DNA from: Bacteroidales bacterium
GTDB taxonomy: Bacteria; Bacteroidota; Bacteroidia; Bacteroidales; F082
Direction of reading: 5' to 3'
Length of the DNA: 64,000 nt
Assembly (NCBI GenBank): GCA_017553625.1
Contig: JAFZKP010000052.1
Coordinates: forward strand, 1-64,000
This document shows positions 6,610 to 15,797 of this stretch, in pieces. The notes under the pieces are model-generated. The model saw nothing but the letters and a program-made list of their open reading frames with translations, had not been told where the DNA came from and ran no database searches. The translations under genes and the position numbers were made by a program. How positions within the stretch are numbered: the stretch's first letter is position 1; the number at the start of each line of letters is the position of its first letter.

Positions 6610-9600
6610 TCATTTGTTTTTAAGTGTTGTTTGTAACCAGCCCTCATAGAATGGAACATCTGCCATTAGGCTGCATCCTTTCATATACATATTGACAAAA
6701 CCATTGATTCTATCGTTATTGGTAATGTCTAATTTGAGAGACAGGGCTCTTGATATCCTTGCATTGAAAATTGCTGTATCAGAAATGAGTTTCGCTGACT
6801 CGAAAATTTCAGAGCCAACAATCGTGGCAAAAATATAGGCAATGCTATCAATATAGGCAATGTCATCAGTTTTGACATTTGACATTATTTCCAGCTTTTC
6901 CTTTGCTTTATTATAACGCCCAACTGGAATTTCGGCACCAACAAGTAAATCTAACAATTCTTGATGGTTTAATTCAGCATTATATGAAGTGTAACAATCT
7001 AGCAATGAGTAGCAGGCTTTTTTCAAGGACCTTTTTGAATGATCAACAATTATCTCAGGAAGTGAATATTTCCAGGGTTGTTCATTCTCATCTTTATACT
7101 CATCTATCTTTGCTTTCACTGCTTCTTCCCATCCCGTCTGATAGACAATGGCTTCTCCTGTTTTCAATCGAGAGATTTCTTCAATATGTTTATCATCCAA
7201 ACCTATAGATTTTCCTGCCGTTTCCCTGTCGTCTTTTTCAGGCAACGCCATGATTATCTTTGTGTTTGTGTTTCTGATAGTCGCAAGGTCGAGCATAGAC
7301 GGTGATTGGTCTGCAATAATAAAGCCCTCGCCATAAGTGCGCATTTCAGCCATACTATTAGCAATTTTTTCAACAGCCATTCCTGCGACATTGGAAGATT
7401 CTGCATTTTGAGTCGTTGAAGTGCGTTTTAACAGATGGTGTGCTTCTTCCAGTATTGTCACATGTCGCAAGGGCTGGTTCATACCCTTTCCTTCGGAACT
7501 TCTAAATTCATCCAATTTCAAAACAAGCAAGCCCATGATGAGAGATTGGTTTTCCATCGACCTGACTTGCGATAAATCAACAATGACATTTTCATTAAAC
7601 AGCTCTTCATTTGAAATAGATGCTCCTCTAAGCATTCGTCCGACAGTTCCATCACATAATGACTGAAGTCGGGTTTCAAGAGAACCAATGTAATCTCCTT
7701 TCGTGTCAGAAGAATAATCTGATGAGTTAATGTACTCCTTTAAACTATCAAGAACATCTTCAACGATCGGGAACTGCTTGTTTGGATTGAAGGAACGTTC
7801 CATATCCCAGCCACAATTCTTGTATGCCTCAATGATGGAATGGCTCAACACCTGTGGCATTGCAGCATACATGGGCCAGCAAGCATTAAAAACTTCAATA
7901 AGCGAATCAATATGCTGATATACATCAATACTTTCCGGAAATTCAAAAGGATTGATATGTAACAATAGGGTTTGTTTGGGATTACTTCCGTAAACACTTA
8001 CACCCTCTTTCCCTCCAAACACATGCTTATATTCTCCCTTTGCAGGTTCTATCACAAGACACTTTTTCCCATTTTTTATCAGTCTTGAAATGAGGCAATA
8101 AAGCGTATTCGACTTTCCGCTTCCAGTCGTTCCTGTAATAAAAGTATGCTTGGATAGATTTTTAATACCTAATGGTACTCTTTCCTCTGTTTTTTCTCCT
8201 AAATGCATTATTGAGCCAATCTCAATAGTATTGGAATCCTGATTGGTGTTTTCTGAAATGACATTTCTGCCAAAAGATTGTTCTTCTCTAACGAGAATAC
8301 CAGGAACCGATGATTGAGGTAACGACAAATGAATGGCAAGTTCTTTGCTGTTAACAACCGAACCAGCAGAAACATTTAGCGAGTTAAAATCGAATCGTGG
8401 ATGAAGGCTATTCTCTAAATAATGGATAATTGCCTTAACTTTATCGTTGTCCGTCCATGTATTCACCGCACATGTCTCTAAACCGCTTTCTTCTCCGATT
8501 ATAGAACCTCTGTAAATGTTTGACAATTGTTGAACTGTAGTTGGATCATTAGCGACAAAATATGTGGCGACTGACCACAGTCCAAAAGGTCTGCCATTTT
8601 GCAGTCTTTCAAGCTGTTTATCAAGAATGTCAAGATAAAACTTTACAGTACGGTTTTTATATGTGATTTGTTTAGAAGCCCCTTTTGTAATAGATTTGTT
8701 TGATCCTTTTTGATTAGCGGTACCTTTTGTCGTGTTTGTATTGGAACCCTTTTGGTTGGCCTCTGAATCCGAAAAATTTTTTCCTATGGCGTTAGAACGT
8801 GTATAGCTGCTACCCTTGTTTTTACCGTCTCCTGTTCGACCACCAAAAAATTTAGTCCAAATAGACGCTATTATATTTCTACTGTAATTTTCACTACTGC
8901 CTTCTGATACCGTTTCGCTTTCAGTTTGATTATCAGAATAACCGTCTGTATGCGTCACGGTTTTGGATATAGATTCACCAATTGTTTCTGAAAAGTTTTC
9001 AGTAAAAGATTCAGAGATTCCTTTTGTTTTGCTTTCATTAAAAGTCATTTGCAGAGTTTCTGCTGGTGAGAGGCTTGAAAATAATTGATTAAATGCATTA
9101 ATCATATCAGTCGCCTCTCTATTCCCCACACTATCAGCAATAAAATATGCTCTGAATTGACGGATTGATGATGTTGCATTAATCAATCTTTCTATACCTT
9201 GAACGAAGTCTTCTTTCTTATCATCACGCAAAGATGCAATTGCAGAAACAGCAGAAACAGCAGGTTTAGAAAACGTCAAATCTGGAACTCCTTTTTTGGG
9301 CTTAAAACCAATGCCAGGAAAATACCCTTTAAGTCCTGCTTCTAAAATCTCTCCAGACACCCTGCTATTACCAGAAAAATCTCGAGCACCAAGATACAAT
9401 TCAATATCTCCTCCATTCTGTTTGTTTAACACAAGTATAACATTTTTTGCACTTTTATGGAGAGACATATAAAGCATGGATAGTTTATCGGTAAAGAAAA
9501 CATCTTTCTCAATGATAATCTTATCCACACGATACCATCTCACCTCAGAATACTTGGAATCCATAGGAAGCGGTTCTACATCGCATGTGCTTAATTCATG

Positions 9601-9774
9601 CAAGAAATTGCGCGTTACCATACTATCAAACATCTGTTGGCATGCTTCATCTATTTCTACTTTTTCAATTTTTTCATATCGTATTGGCTGAGAATTATTT
9701 GTAACCTCTCCTTGGGGTTGCGGCACAACCTCTTGGTCATGCTGTCCTTTATTTTTGTAGTTAATTTTTCCCAT
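6610..9774 (-). CDS. HerA/FtsK-like (DUF87) P-loop ATPase
   Basis: A 1054-residue ATPase. The N-terminal part (about 45-245) is a mixed alpha/beta domain of unknown type. Residues 245-370 form a long Ser/Thr/Asn/Gly-rich linker with an internal repeat (NQKGSN twice, at about 340 and 354). The motor core has Walker A GTTGSGKS (548-555), the HerA-type IEPAKGEYKHVF at 575-586, and Walker B VTILEEAHHLL (772-782), then TYGEGFIIADQSPS and an arginine-finger region. HerA/VirB4-type motors pump DNA or protein. It lies 5 bases after the preceding membrane-protein gene and abuts the toxin gene (AAATGAGATG), so its partnership with the toxin is likely. Confidence 0.85.
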   Translation of the reverse strand: MGKINYKNKGQHDQEVVPQPQGEVTNNSQPIRYEKIEKVEIDEACQQMFDSMVTRNFLHELSTCDVEPLPMDSKYSEVRWYRVDKIIIEKDVFFTDKLSMLYMSLHKSAKNVILVLNKQNGGDIELYLGARDFSGNSRVSGEILEAGLKGYFPGIGFKPKKGVPDLTFSKPAVSAVSAIASLRDDKKEDFVQGIERLINATSSIRQFRAYFIADSVGNREATDMINAFNQLFSSLSPAETLQMTFNESKTKGISESFTENFSETIGESISKTVTHTDGYSDNQTESETVSEGSSENYSRNIIASIWTKFFGGRTGDGKNKGSSYTRSNAIGKNFSDSEANQKGSNTNTTKGTANQKGSNKSITKGASKQITYKNRTVKFYLDILDKQLERLQNGRPFGLWSVATYFVANDPTTVQQLSNIYRGSIIGEESGLETCAVNTWTDNDKVKAIIHYLENSLHPRFDFNSLNVSAGSVVNSKELAIHLSLPQSSVPGILVREEQSFGRNVISENTNQDSNTIEIGSIMHLGEKTEERVPLGIKNLSKHTFITGTTGSGKSNTLYCLISRLIKNGKKCLVIEPAKGEYKHVFGGKEGVSVYGSNPKQTLLLHINPFEFPESIDVYQHIDSLIEVFNACWPMYAAMPQVLSHSIIEAYKNCGWDMERSFNPNKQFPIVEDVLDSLKEYINSSDYSSDTKGDYIGSLETRLQSLCDGTVGRMLRGASISNEELFNENVIVDLSQVRSMENQSLIMGLLVLKLDEFRSSEGKGMNQPLRHVTILEEAHHLLKRTSTTQNAESSNVAGMAVEKIANSMAEMRTYGEGFIIADQSPSMLDLATIRNTNTKIIMALPEKDDRETAGKSIGLDDKHIEEISRLKTGEAIVYQTGWEEAVKAKIDEYKDENEQPWKYSLPEIIVDHSKRSLKKACYSLLDCYTSYNAELNHQELLDLLVGAEIPVGRYNKAKEKLEIMSNVKTDDIAYIDSIAYIFATIVGSEIFESAKLISDTAIFNARISRALSLKLDITNNDRINGFVNMYMKGCSLMADVPFYEGWLQTTLKNK

Positions 9775-9779
9775 GGTCG

Positions 9780-10436
9780 TTAAACTCCAAATTTTGAAAT
9801 AACATTTTCCGAAAATTGTTCTGCGTTATCAAGCCATTTTTTTAAGTCTTTAATAAGCCCATCAACAAGAAGAGCCTTTTCTTGCTCAATTTGCATTTCG
9901 TATTTCTTTACTTTAAATGCATGTTCTTGATCTCTCGATTCATTGCTTTGTTTATAGATGTATGTGGCAACGCCAAGAACAAGTAACTCGGCAGCAACAG
10001 CAATCCATGTTTCCGTAAAGATAAATAAACCGACAGCTATAAGCGTTCCTATCCCTGCAATAACTAATGGCTTTTTAATAATACCTTCAGATTCTGGTTC
10101 GAGATTCATGAGTGTTGGCGAGACCTTCATTTCACGTATGATAATTTCATTCTCCTTTGCCCATTTCTTCATTTGTGCACGATACCCATCATGAAAATCA
10201 CTAAATCTATTGTAAATTCCGTTGTCACAAATTTTGAGTGCCCCATTTGTAAAAAGGTCGTCAACACTTAAAATAAAATTCTCAAGCACAGATTGGGCTA
10301 TATATTTAGTTGATTCAGCAAAAGCTTTTAAATTATCTTCAGTTATATCGTCCAAATATTCTTTCGCTTTTTGACGGACTTCTGTTTCTAAACGCACAAG
10401 ATCCATCGTGATTTTTGTTTTAGAATTCATATCCAT
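9780..10436 (-). CDS. membrane protein with flanking coiled coils (218 aa)
   Basis: The start at ATG 10434-10436 (MDMNSKTKITMDLVRLETEV) overlaps the dynamin gene by 17 bases; a TTG 12 bases upstream and an ATG 6 bases downstream are alternatives. Residues 1-125 are charged and helical. A hydrophobic hairpin follows (PLVIAGIGTLIAVGLFIF and WIAVAAELLVLGVATYIY), and the C-terminus is again helical (ESRDQEHAFKVKKYEMQIEQ). The two segments would form a re-entrant pair in the inner membrane with both charged ends in the cytosol. No family is recognised. Its place between the dynamin-like GTPase and the HerA ATPase suggests a membrane anchor for them. Confidence 0.75.
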   Translation of the reverse strand: MDMNSKTKITMDLVRLETEVRQKAKEYLDDITEDNLKAFAESTKYIAQSVLENFILSVDDLFTNGALKICDNGIYNRFSDFHDGYRAQMKKWAKENEIIIREMKVSPTLMNLEPESEGIIKKPLVIAGIGTLIAVGLFIFTETWIAVAAELLVLGVATYIYKQSNESRDQEHAFKVKKYEMQIEQEKALLVDGLIKDLKKWLDNAEQFSENVISKFGV

Positions 10437-12414
10437 AATCTTGAGCAAGTTTTATTAGTTCCTTTGACGCATCGTATGATTTTGCTATAAATATATCATT
10501 CTCAGCTTTGAATTCTTCTTTTCTTGACAATTGCGACTTGAGTTTCTCAAGACGCGCTAATTCTTCTTTGTTTTTGGCGTCAAGTTCATCAAAAACTTGA
10601 TTTCGCATATTGTTCACTTTTTCGGTTAACTGTGGTAAAAATATGTCTCTATTACTTCTAGCGCGTCTTAAGGCAAGTGTTTTGAAGTTTCTCAGTTTTT
10701 CAGCAGGGTTTGTTCTTGTATCATATTTTGCAGGGATTATCTCATCGTCATCGCTGATATGAGTGATTGTTTGCTGTGGTGAAATCACATATTTTTCTTT
10801 ACTTCTATTAGTAGCCTCTCTTTCTATTGCGGCGAAATCAATTGACTCTATGATTATGTCTTTTGAGTCAAAATCCTTAAAAAAATCAGAAAAAGAGTTT
10901 ATAATACTTTCAATAACTTCTTTTTCCTTTTTTTGGACACAATCAAACAGATTGGTAATAGAGGTTCTTATGGCAGAGATACTATTTAAATTGTCGAAGG
11001 ATTGTAATTCTTTATTGATGAAATCAAACTCTGCGTTGATTTTGTCAATTTTTATTAAATTGTCAGCTTTTTGCGCAAGAACATTGTATTCTTTTCTTTT
11101 TTCTTCAACGGCATTAATCTCTGTGTTAATGGTTTTAAGATCTCCGTCAACAAGCTTTTTGTCTCTGGCAAGTTGATCTCTAAAACTAAGATAATCTGAA
11201 GCTATCAAACTAACAAGCTTAAGCAAAGTCTTTTCTTTCTCGTTTTTTACGAAATGGTTGATTTCTGTTTTCAGATCGTCGAAATGTGCCCAATCTTGGA
11301 TGGTTCTTAACATCGTGTCATGATTGAAGGTGTCTCCTGCTTTCTTAAGGTGACGTCTCGCGTTGAATAAGATACCCATTATAACATCCCATTCATCATT
11401 AGCCCAATCCTCTGGTTTCTCAAAGTCATCATAGTATTTTAAATCAACATCACTTCCATCAAGTTCGTTCAAAAAGATGTAGAGCAAGCTGTCTGCGAAC
11501 GTTAAACACTTGATTTTGTCTCCATAATTTTGATTGATAAAACTGATCTTACTTTCTTTATGATTAAGGAAATCAGAAGAACTGCTATGAGTCAATACAT
11601 AGAAAAGACGATTTTTGTCGGCTTCTGTAAAATTGTCAAGTTGTTCTTTAACAAATTTCTTGGAGTCTGTCTGGTCTAAAGTTTGGCTGCCATCCTGCAA
11701 AAAAATAATTGCATCAACTTCACGGGAACCATCTTCTTTTTGTGTCGCAAGTAGTTTTCTCGTTCGAGTTTCAATTCCACCAATGGCGCCTATGCCGGGA
11801 GTATCAATAACTCTCCAACCTTTCAATTCTTCGTTGAAAGGATATTTCATGTGTACCTCAACAGCTATGTCCTTTTTTTTGCGATGATCCACATATTCTT
11901 TGAGTAACTTCTTGTCAATTGAAGGACAAAGTGTTTCTTCCTCCAACTGTTTACGGACTTCCCAAATCTTGTTGAAATTGAAACCACCTAAAATCATATC
12001 ATCAATGTTATTAACTGGAAGATGATGATACTTTTCGGGTATTGCAACATGTGGCTTGATTTTACCACTTATATCATCTTTAATCACAACCTTGTGACCA
12101 TCACCAAACGTAATAGTAACTTCAGGTGAGTCTCCATACTCAATATATGTTACCCCACATGTCGTTTGGTCATGTCCGGTAGGAAGAAGATCCTTGCATC
12201 CAAGAAGTGCATTAATGAATGTTGATTTTCCCGAACTAACTTTTCCAACAATTGCTAAGGTGAAATATCCTTTGAGGAATGGTTTTGCTAAACGTTCTAT
12301 GCTACGGCTATGCCATCCGTCATCTGAAATTCCACATTCTTTACGAACTTCTCGATACCGATTAATTATGGTGTCAACAAGTTTGTTGATTTTTGCAAAT
12401 TCATTTGTTCCCAT
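10420..12414 (-). CDS. dynamin-like GTPase
   Basis: A 664-residue large GTPase. G1 is GKVSSGKST (57-65), the G2 threonine lies in HDQTTCGVTY (81-90), G3 is DTPGIG (204-209), and the G4 position carries THSS (275-278), a departure from N/TKxD. Helical stalk-like regions with charged coiled coils fill 380-660 (RDQLARDKKLVDGDLKTINT, KNKEELARLEKLKSQLSRK). Bacterial dynamin-like proteins bind and remodel membranes and several act in phage or stress defence. It is the first gene after a good promoter at 12576 and overlaps the next gene, so it heads the toxin operon. Confidence 0.88.
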   Translation of the reverse strand: MGTNEFAKINKLVDTIINRYREVRKECGISDDGWHSRSIERLAKPFLKGYFTLAIVGKVSSGKSTFINALLGCKDLLPTGHDQTTCGVTYIEYGDSPEVTITFGDGHKVVIKDDISGKIKPHVAIPEKYHHLPVNNIDDMILGGFNFNKIWEVRKQLEEETLCPSIDKKLLKEYVDHRKKKDIAVEVHMKYPFNEELKGWRVIDTPGIGAIGGIETRTRKLLATQKEDGSREVDAIIFLQDGSQTLDQTDSKKFVKEQLDNFTEADKNRLFYVLTHSSSSDFLNHKESKISFINQNYGDKIKCLTFADSLLYIFLNELDGSDVDLKYYDDFEKPEDWANDEWDVIMGILFNARRHLKKAGDTFNHDTMLRTIQDWAHFDDLKTEINHFVKNEKEKTLLKLVSLIASDYLSFRDQLARDKKLVDGDLKTINTEINAVEEKRKEYNVLAQKADNLIKIDKINAEFDFINKELQSFDNLNSISAIRTSITNLFDCVQKKEKEVIESIINSFSDFFKDFDSKDIIIESIDFAAIEREATNRSKEKYVISPQQTITHISDDDEIIPAKYDTRTNPAEKLRNFKTLALRRARSNRDIFLPQLTEKVNNMRNQVFDELDAKNKEELARLEKLKSQLSRKEEFKAENDIFIAKSYDASKELIKLAQDYGYEF

Positions 12415-12575
12415 ACTTTACTATTATTTAATATTGCCAGCCAGTCTCACCAATGCCAACGTTTGTTAATCAGTTAATCATTATTGTAAGAATAGCGTGG
12501 GCTTCTATCTTGATGTTTTAAAGATATGTAAAAGATACTTTTCTTATATGTTTATGACATCCTAAATTTCACCTG

Positions 12576-12583
12576 CAAATATA
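12576..12583 (-). promoter_or_regulatory. -7 box of the GTPase-HerA-toxin operon
   Basis: TATATTTG on the minus strand inside the 208-base gap before the GTPase gene. It gives a leader of about 155 bases before the ATG at 12414. No strong -33 TTG is visible. Presence of this box suggests that the Ntn hydrolase gene and the downstream operon can be transcribed separately. Confidence 0.5.
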
Positions 12584-12622
12584 AACATTTTTTTTGAATA
12601 AATCACATTGAAATTCAATTAT

Positions 12623-13906
12623 TTATCCTCTTTCAATCATTTGCGGATTCATTTCTTGTTGGTACCACTGCTTGCGGTTCACCCAGACGAAGCCTTCCGA
12701 TTTTGTTATGACCGCGACATCGACAGGGCCGCCGACCGACTCCTCCGACGACGAGAAATGACGCTGCAGGTTGGTGATGGAGATAAGACTTTCGGCCATT
12801 TTCACCATGTCAAAGATGTTGAAGGAATCAACGGCGTCAACAACCCCGTCAGTAAAGGAGTTTTTTATGAATGTCAAAACATCATTGCGAAACTGTTCGT
12901 CTATTTCGTCAAAATCGATGGCATTCATTTTCTCTACGGTTGCCTCTGCCACACCTGAAGAAGACAGGGATTCAATCATCTTCTGCTTGGCTTTGTCGAG
13001 TGCCAGACCGAGCTTATCGAAGATGTTGTCTGCTAATGTGGGGTGGATGCCTTTCAGCAATGAAATCATGATGTCGGTCTGGGCAAACGGGCATATACTA
13101 GCATTGTTTTCGTTTGTGATATGCTCTTCGTCCTTTTGGTTGATATAGTATCTGATTTTTCCGTTGAAATATCCGGCTATATTGACTGGTATGAGCGATG
13201 GGTAGATAGATTGCTCGCCGTATCCCACAAACACCAGGCCTGTCTCCCTGCCAAGAAGCAGTTTTGATCTCATCTGTTTGAAAAAATGTTTTTCCCATTC
13301 TTTTCTTGTTCCGGGCATTTGTTCATCGCGGCGTGTGTATTCCAGCCTGTCAAGCACATCCTTGCCGTCGGCTATAAAACTTTTTTCCGTGTGTTTTTCA
13401 AAATCGGGACATACTCCGGCTTCATCACTTCGAGTGTCAAGCAGTTTGAAATTGTCTTCAAGCAATGTCTTCATCAGGCTTTCTTTATCGGCAATGCGTG
13501 GGTCTTTATTATTCACAGCTTCATCATAATCATCAGAGCACAACTCTTTTATCTTGTAATAAAAGTTGGCGATTTCGCTGTCCAGATAATCGTCTTGTGC
13601 ATCTTTGTCGCAGCAGTGCGTCTCGTTTCGCAGAAATTTGATGAAGTCGTCAACGTATTCCTTAAGAGTGTCGAACGGCTTGTCGCGGCCTGTGTCGCGA
13701 TAAAGTTTGAACAGCACTTCCCACGGTATGCCCATGTATTCGCTGTTGCCGTATATCATCACTCCCACGGGATGGGTGTTCGACAAGCGGAAGATTTTGT
13801 TTGCTGTGTTGTTGATTTTCTTTGTTTCACCTCTTGTTGTGGTGACGGCACTATCGGCTGCGATAACTGCGGCACGCTTGTTAAGGATTCCTACTAATGC
13901 TGTCAT
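12623..13906 (-). CDS. proteasome/HslV-fold Ntn hydrolase (427 aa)
   Basis: The N-terminus reads M-TALVGILNKRAAVIAADSA. Removing Met would expose Thr2 as the N-terminal nucleophile; Asp18 in AADSAVT then matches the D17 of HslV and proteasome beta subunits, and K37 (NTANKIFRL) matches K33 with a three-residue insertion. The 427 residues greatly exceed HslV (about 175), the extra part being mainly helical C-terminal sequence. Likely a threonine-type peptidase or amidase of the T1-like superfamily. It follows structured RNA copy 1 by 42 bases and precedes the GTPase operon on the same strand. Substrate unknown. Confidence 0.7.
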   Translation of the reverse strand: MTALVGILNKRAAVIAADSAVTTTRGETKKINNTANKIFRLSNTHPVGVMIYGNSEYMGIPWEVLFKLYRDTGRDKPFDTLKEYVDDFIKFLRNETHCCDKDAQDDYLDSEIANFYYKIKELCSDDYDEAVNNKDPRIADKESLMKTLLEDNFKLLDTRSDEAGVCPDFEKHTEKSFIADGKDVLDRLEYTRRDEQMPGTRKEWEKHFFKQMRSKLLLGRETGLVFVGYGEQSIYPSLIPVNIAGYFNGKIRYYINQKDEEHITNENNASICPFAQTDIMISLLKGIHPTLADNIFDKLGLALDKAKQKMIESLSSSGVAEATVEKMNAIDFDEIDEQFRNDVLTFIKNSFTDGVVDAVDSFNIFDMVKMAESLISITNLQRHFSSSEESVGGPVDVAVITKSEGFVWVNRKQWYQQEMNPQMIERG

Positions 13907-13947
13907 AATTGTCGTTTATCAGATATTGTTAATCGCTATTTATAATT

Positions 13948-14249
13948 AAAAAAGCGTGAGCCTTGTCCTTTCAAGTCCATCAAGTAGTAGGCATCGCCAA
14001 ACGCCTTTCACGGAATGAACCGAAGAAACAAATTCCCACGCTTGCTTGTTATCATAACGGCACCTTTCGGCATCGAATGACTTCAAAACAAAAATGAGCA
14101 TTAGCCTTCGTCCCCGTGATTTTATTGGCGATTTCACTACTTGGACTACCAAATGCTTTCTTGCGACCCCGGGATTTCTCCCCCAGATTCAACCGCAAAT
14201 TTAATCATTTTTTCGACTAATGCTCATGCTATGGAAATTTTTTCTTCAT
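13948..14249 (-). ncRNA. structured RNA or leader element, copy 1
   Basis: About 300 bases that recur at 17569-17905. On the minus strand the 5' domain is closed by ATGAGCATTAGTC pairing with GGCTAATGCTCAT; inside is a hairpin GAATCTGGG...CCCGGGGTC. The 3' domain is closed by AGCGTG/CACGCT and ends in TTTTTT like a terminator; it holds GGAAT...ATTCC and GGCG...TGCC hairpins. An internal TAAATTTG (14196-14203) could be a -7 box. It starts right after the stop of the lipoprotein gene and ends 42 bases before the Ntn hydrolase, so it may be that gene's leader or an independent RNA. Confidence 0.6.
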
Positions 14250-15797
14250 TTATTTGCGTTTGTAAACATAATCAGAATCTCTCAAATGATCTCTTTCTCG
14301 TGAGATTTTCACTAATATGTCATTAATCATTGCAACAGAAGCATAGTTTAAAAACATATTGTAAGATAATCCTATTCTATAATTGCTTTCGTACTCATCT
14401 ATGGAAATCATGGTGGACAATCGCCGCTTCCACATGTCGGCGCATAAACTTTCTTCAAATTTGCCGCGATGCTTTTCCATGTCTCGTCTTATAAAGTTTT
14501 CACAATGCCTCAAAAATGTCAAATAATCGTCAAAATAGTCTTGTTTTTTAAACATTTTTTCAGGCTCCTGTTGTAGTTTGCCATAAATCAAGTCGTCTGC
14601 CGTTCTTAACAATGGTCTTGAAACATCAGTATTTATGTCCCACCGAAAATATGAACTAAATGTGTTGTCTAAAACAATTGTCCGGTCTGAAAGCCAGCCA
14701 TAATAAACGGTAAAATCCTCATACTTGTGTTCGCCCTGCAAGAATGATAAATCATGGTCTTGCGAATTATATACATAGTAGGCGAACTGTTTGTCGAAGT
14801 AATCTAAATAGAAATCAGGGTCGTTGCTGACATGGTTGTGGTCGACATTTTTAATGTTGTCGGTTGAGGCCTTTTTTATTTCATAATAACATTTCTCGGC
14901 ATAGTTTCTTTTATCTGTTGGGCTGTCAATATTGGCTATTTCGTCTGTTTCATTGCCTAATAGGTGGTATTTGTCAAGCCAATTGCCTTCCGCCTCTTTG
15001 CCGTCGGTAAACGTCATCGTGCCCGACATTGGCATTCCGCAACACCATTCGCCATCGAAATCGCCTGTATAAATCTCACCGGAATGGTAGTACATCAAAC
15101 CGCTTTGTAAAGTGTAAACCGTCCATTCTCCTGTCGAGTCGTCAATTTCATATTTGACTTTGCCGGTAAAAATGTCGCCGTTTTTAAAGAAGCATTGTCT
15201 CACATCAGGCTTGTAATATCCGAAATTCCAAAACCCGTATTCTTCTATGTCTTTGTTGCTTATATAAAACTCTTCCTTTGTATAATTGTTTTTATTATAC
15301 AGATAATCAATAGTACACAAATAACATGTTTCATCGAACTTATGAATAGACACTTTCGATATGTTGCCTTTTGAAAACGTTATCTCTCCTTCTTTTTCTG
15401 AGGTCGCCATTGTTCCGTTGTCGGCAATGTCATTTTGCACGTTTCCGTAAAAAACCATACCGCTTCTGTATGTCCGTCGAACATTTTGGGTGCAAAGAAG
15501 GATAAAACTGTCAAAACCGCCATAACCGTATTTTGCAACCATGTCGGCGGGGATGGGGATTTCTATTTTCGACAAATTTGATTCCTTGTCAGAATAATTG
15601 ATGGTTAGTTTGTATTCAAGATTACTGATTTTCTCCAAAACAGCATGGTTGTTTTGCCAAATGGCTTCATGTTTTCGAATGTCAGCATTCTTATATTTAA
15701 TTGTCTTCTCCTTATTGTCTGACTGATTGTCGCAGGAAATCAACAGGATTGACAAAATAACAATTCTAAAAACTCGTGCTATTACGTTCTTTGTCAT
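14250..15797 (-). CDS. lipoprotein of unknown function (515 aa)
   Basis: The N-terminus RVFRIVILSILLISCDNQS has a hydrophobic core and lipobox LISC, so it is exported and lipid-anchored. The middle has MORN-like strands (FYGNVQNDIADNG, YYHSGEIYTGDFDGEW, GTMTFTDGKEAEGNWLDKY), and the C-terminal half is helical (YLTFLRHCENFIRRDMEKH). Its start overlaps the end of the WG-repeat gene by 32 bases, hence co-translation is likely. Its stop codon abuts structured RNA copy 1 (TAAATG). The precise role is unknown. Confidence 0.75.
   Translation of the reverse strand: MTKNVIARVFRIVILSILLISCDNQSDNKEKTIKYKNADIRKHEAIWQNNHAVLEKISNLEYKLTINYSDKESNLSKIEIPIPADMVAKYGYGGFDSFILLCTQNVRRTYRSGMVFYGNVQNDIADNGTMATSEKEGEITFSKGNISKVSIHKFDETCYLCTIDYLYNKNNYTKEEFYISNKDIEEYGFWNFGYYKPDVRQCFFKNGDIFTGKVKYEIDDSTGEWTVYTLQSGLMYYHSGEIYTGDFDGEWCCGMPMSGTMTFTDGKEAEGNWLDKYHLLGNETDEIANIDSPTDKRNYAEKCYYEIKKASTDNIKNVDHNHVSNDPDFYLDYFDKQFAYYVYNSQDHDLSFLQGEHKYEDFTVYYGWLSDRTIVLDNTFSSYFRWDINTDVSRPLLRTADDLIYGKLQQEPEKMFKKQDYFDDYLTFLRHCENFIRRDMEKHRGKFEESLCADMWKRRLSTMISIDEYESNYRIGLSYNMFLNYASVAMINDILVKISRERDHLRDSDYVYKRK

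Noticed and set aside
12415..12622. A third copy of the structured RNA before the GTPase gene
   Set aside because: Only a short CCCACGCT word is shared, in the opposite sense; the other arms are absent.
13286..13897. A 203-codon plus-strand frame opposite the Ntn hydrolase
   Set aside because: Antisense shadow of the coding frame with the recognisable AADSAVT and NKIFRL motifs; no protein-like domain is seen.
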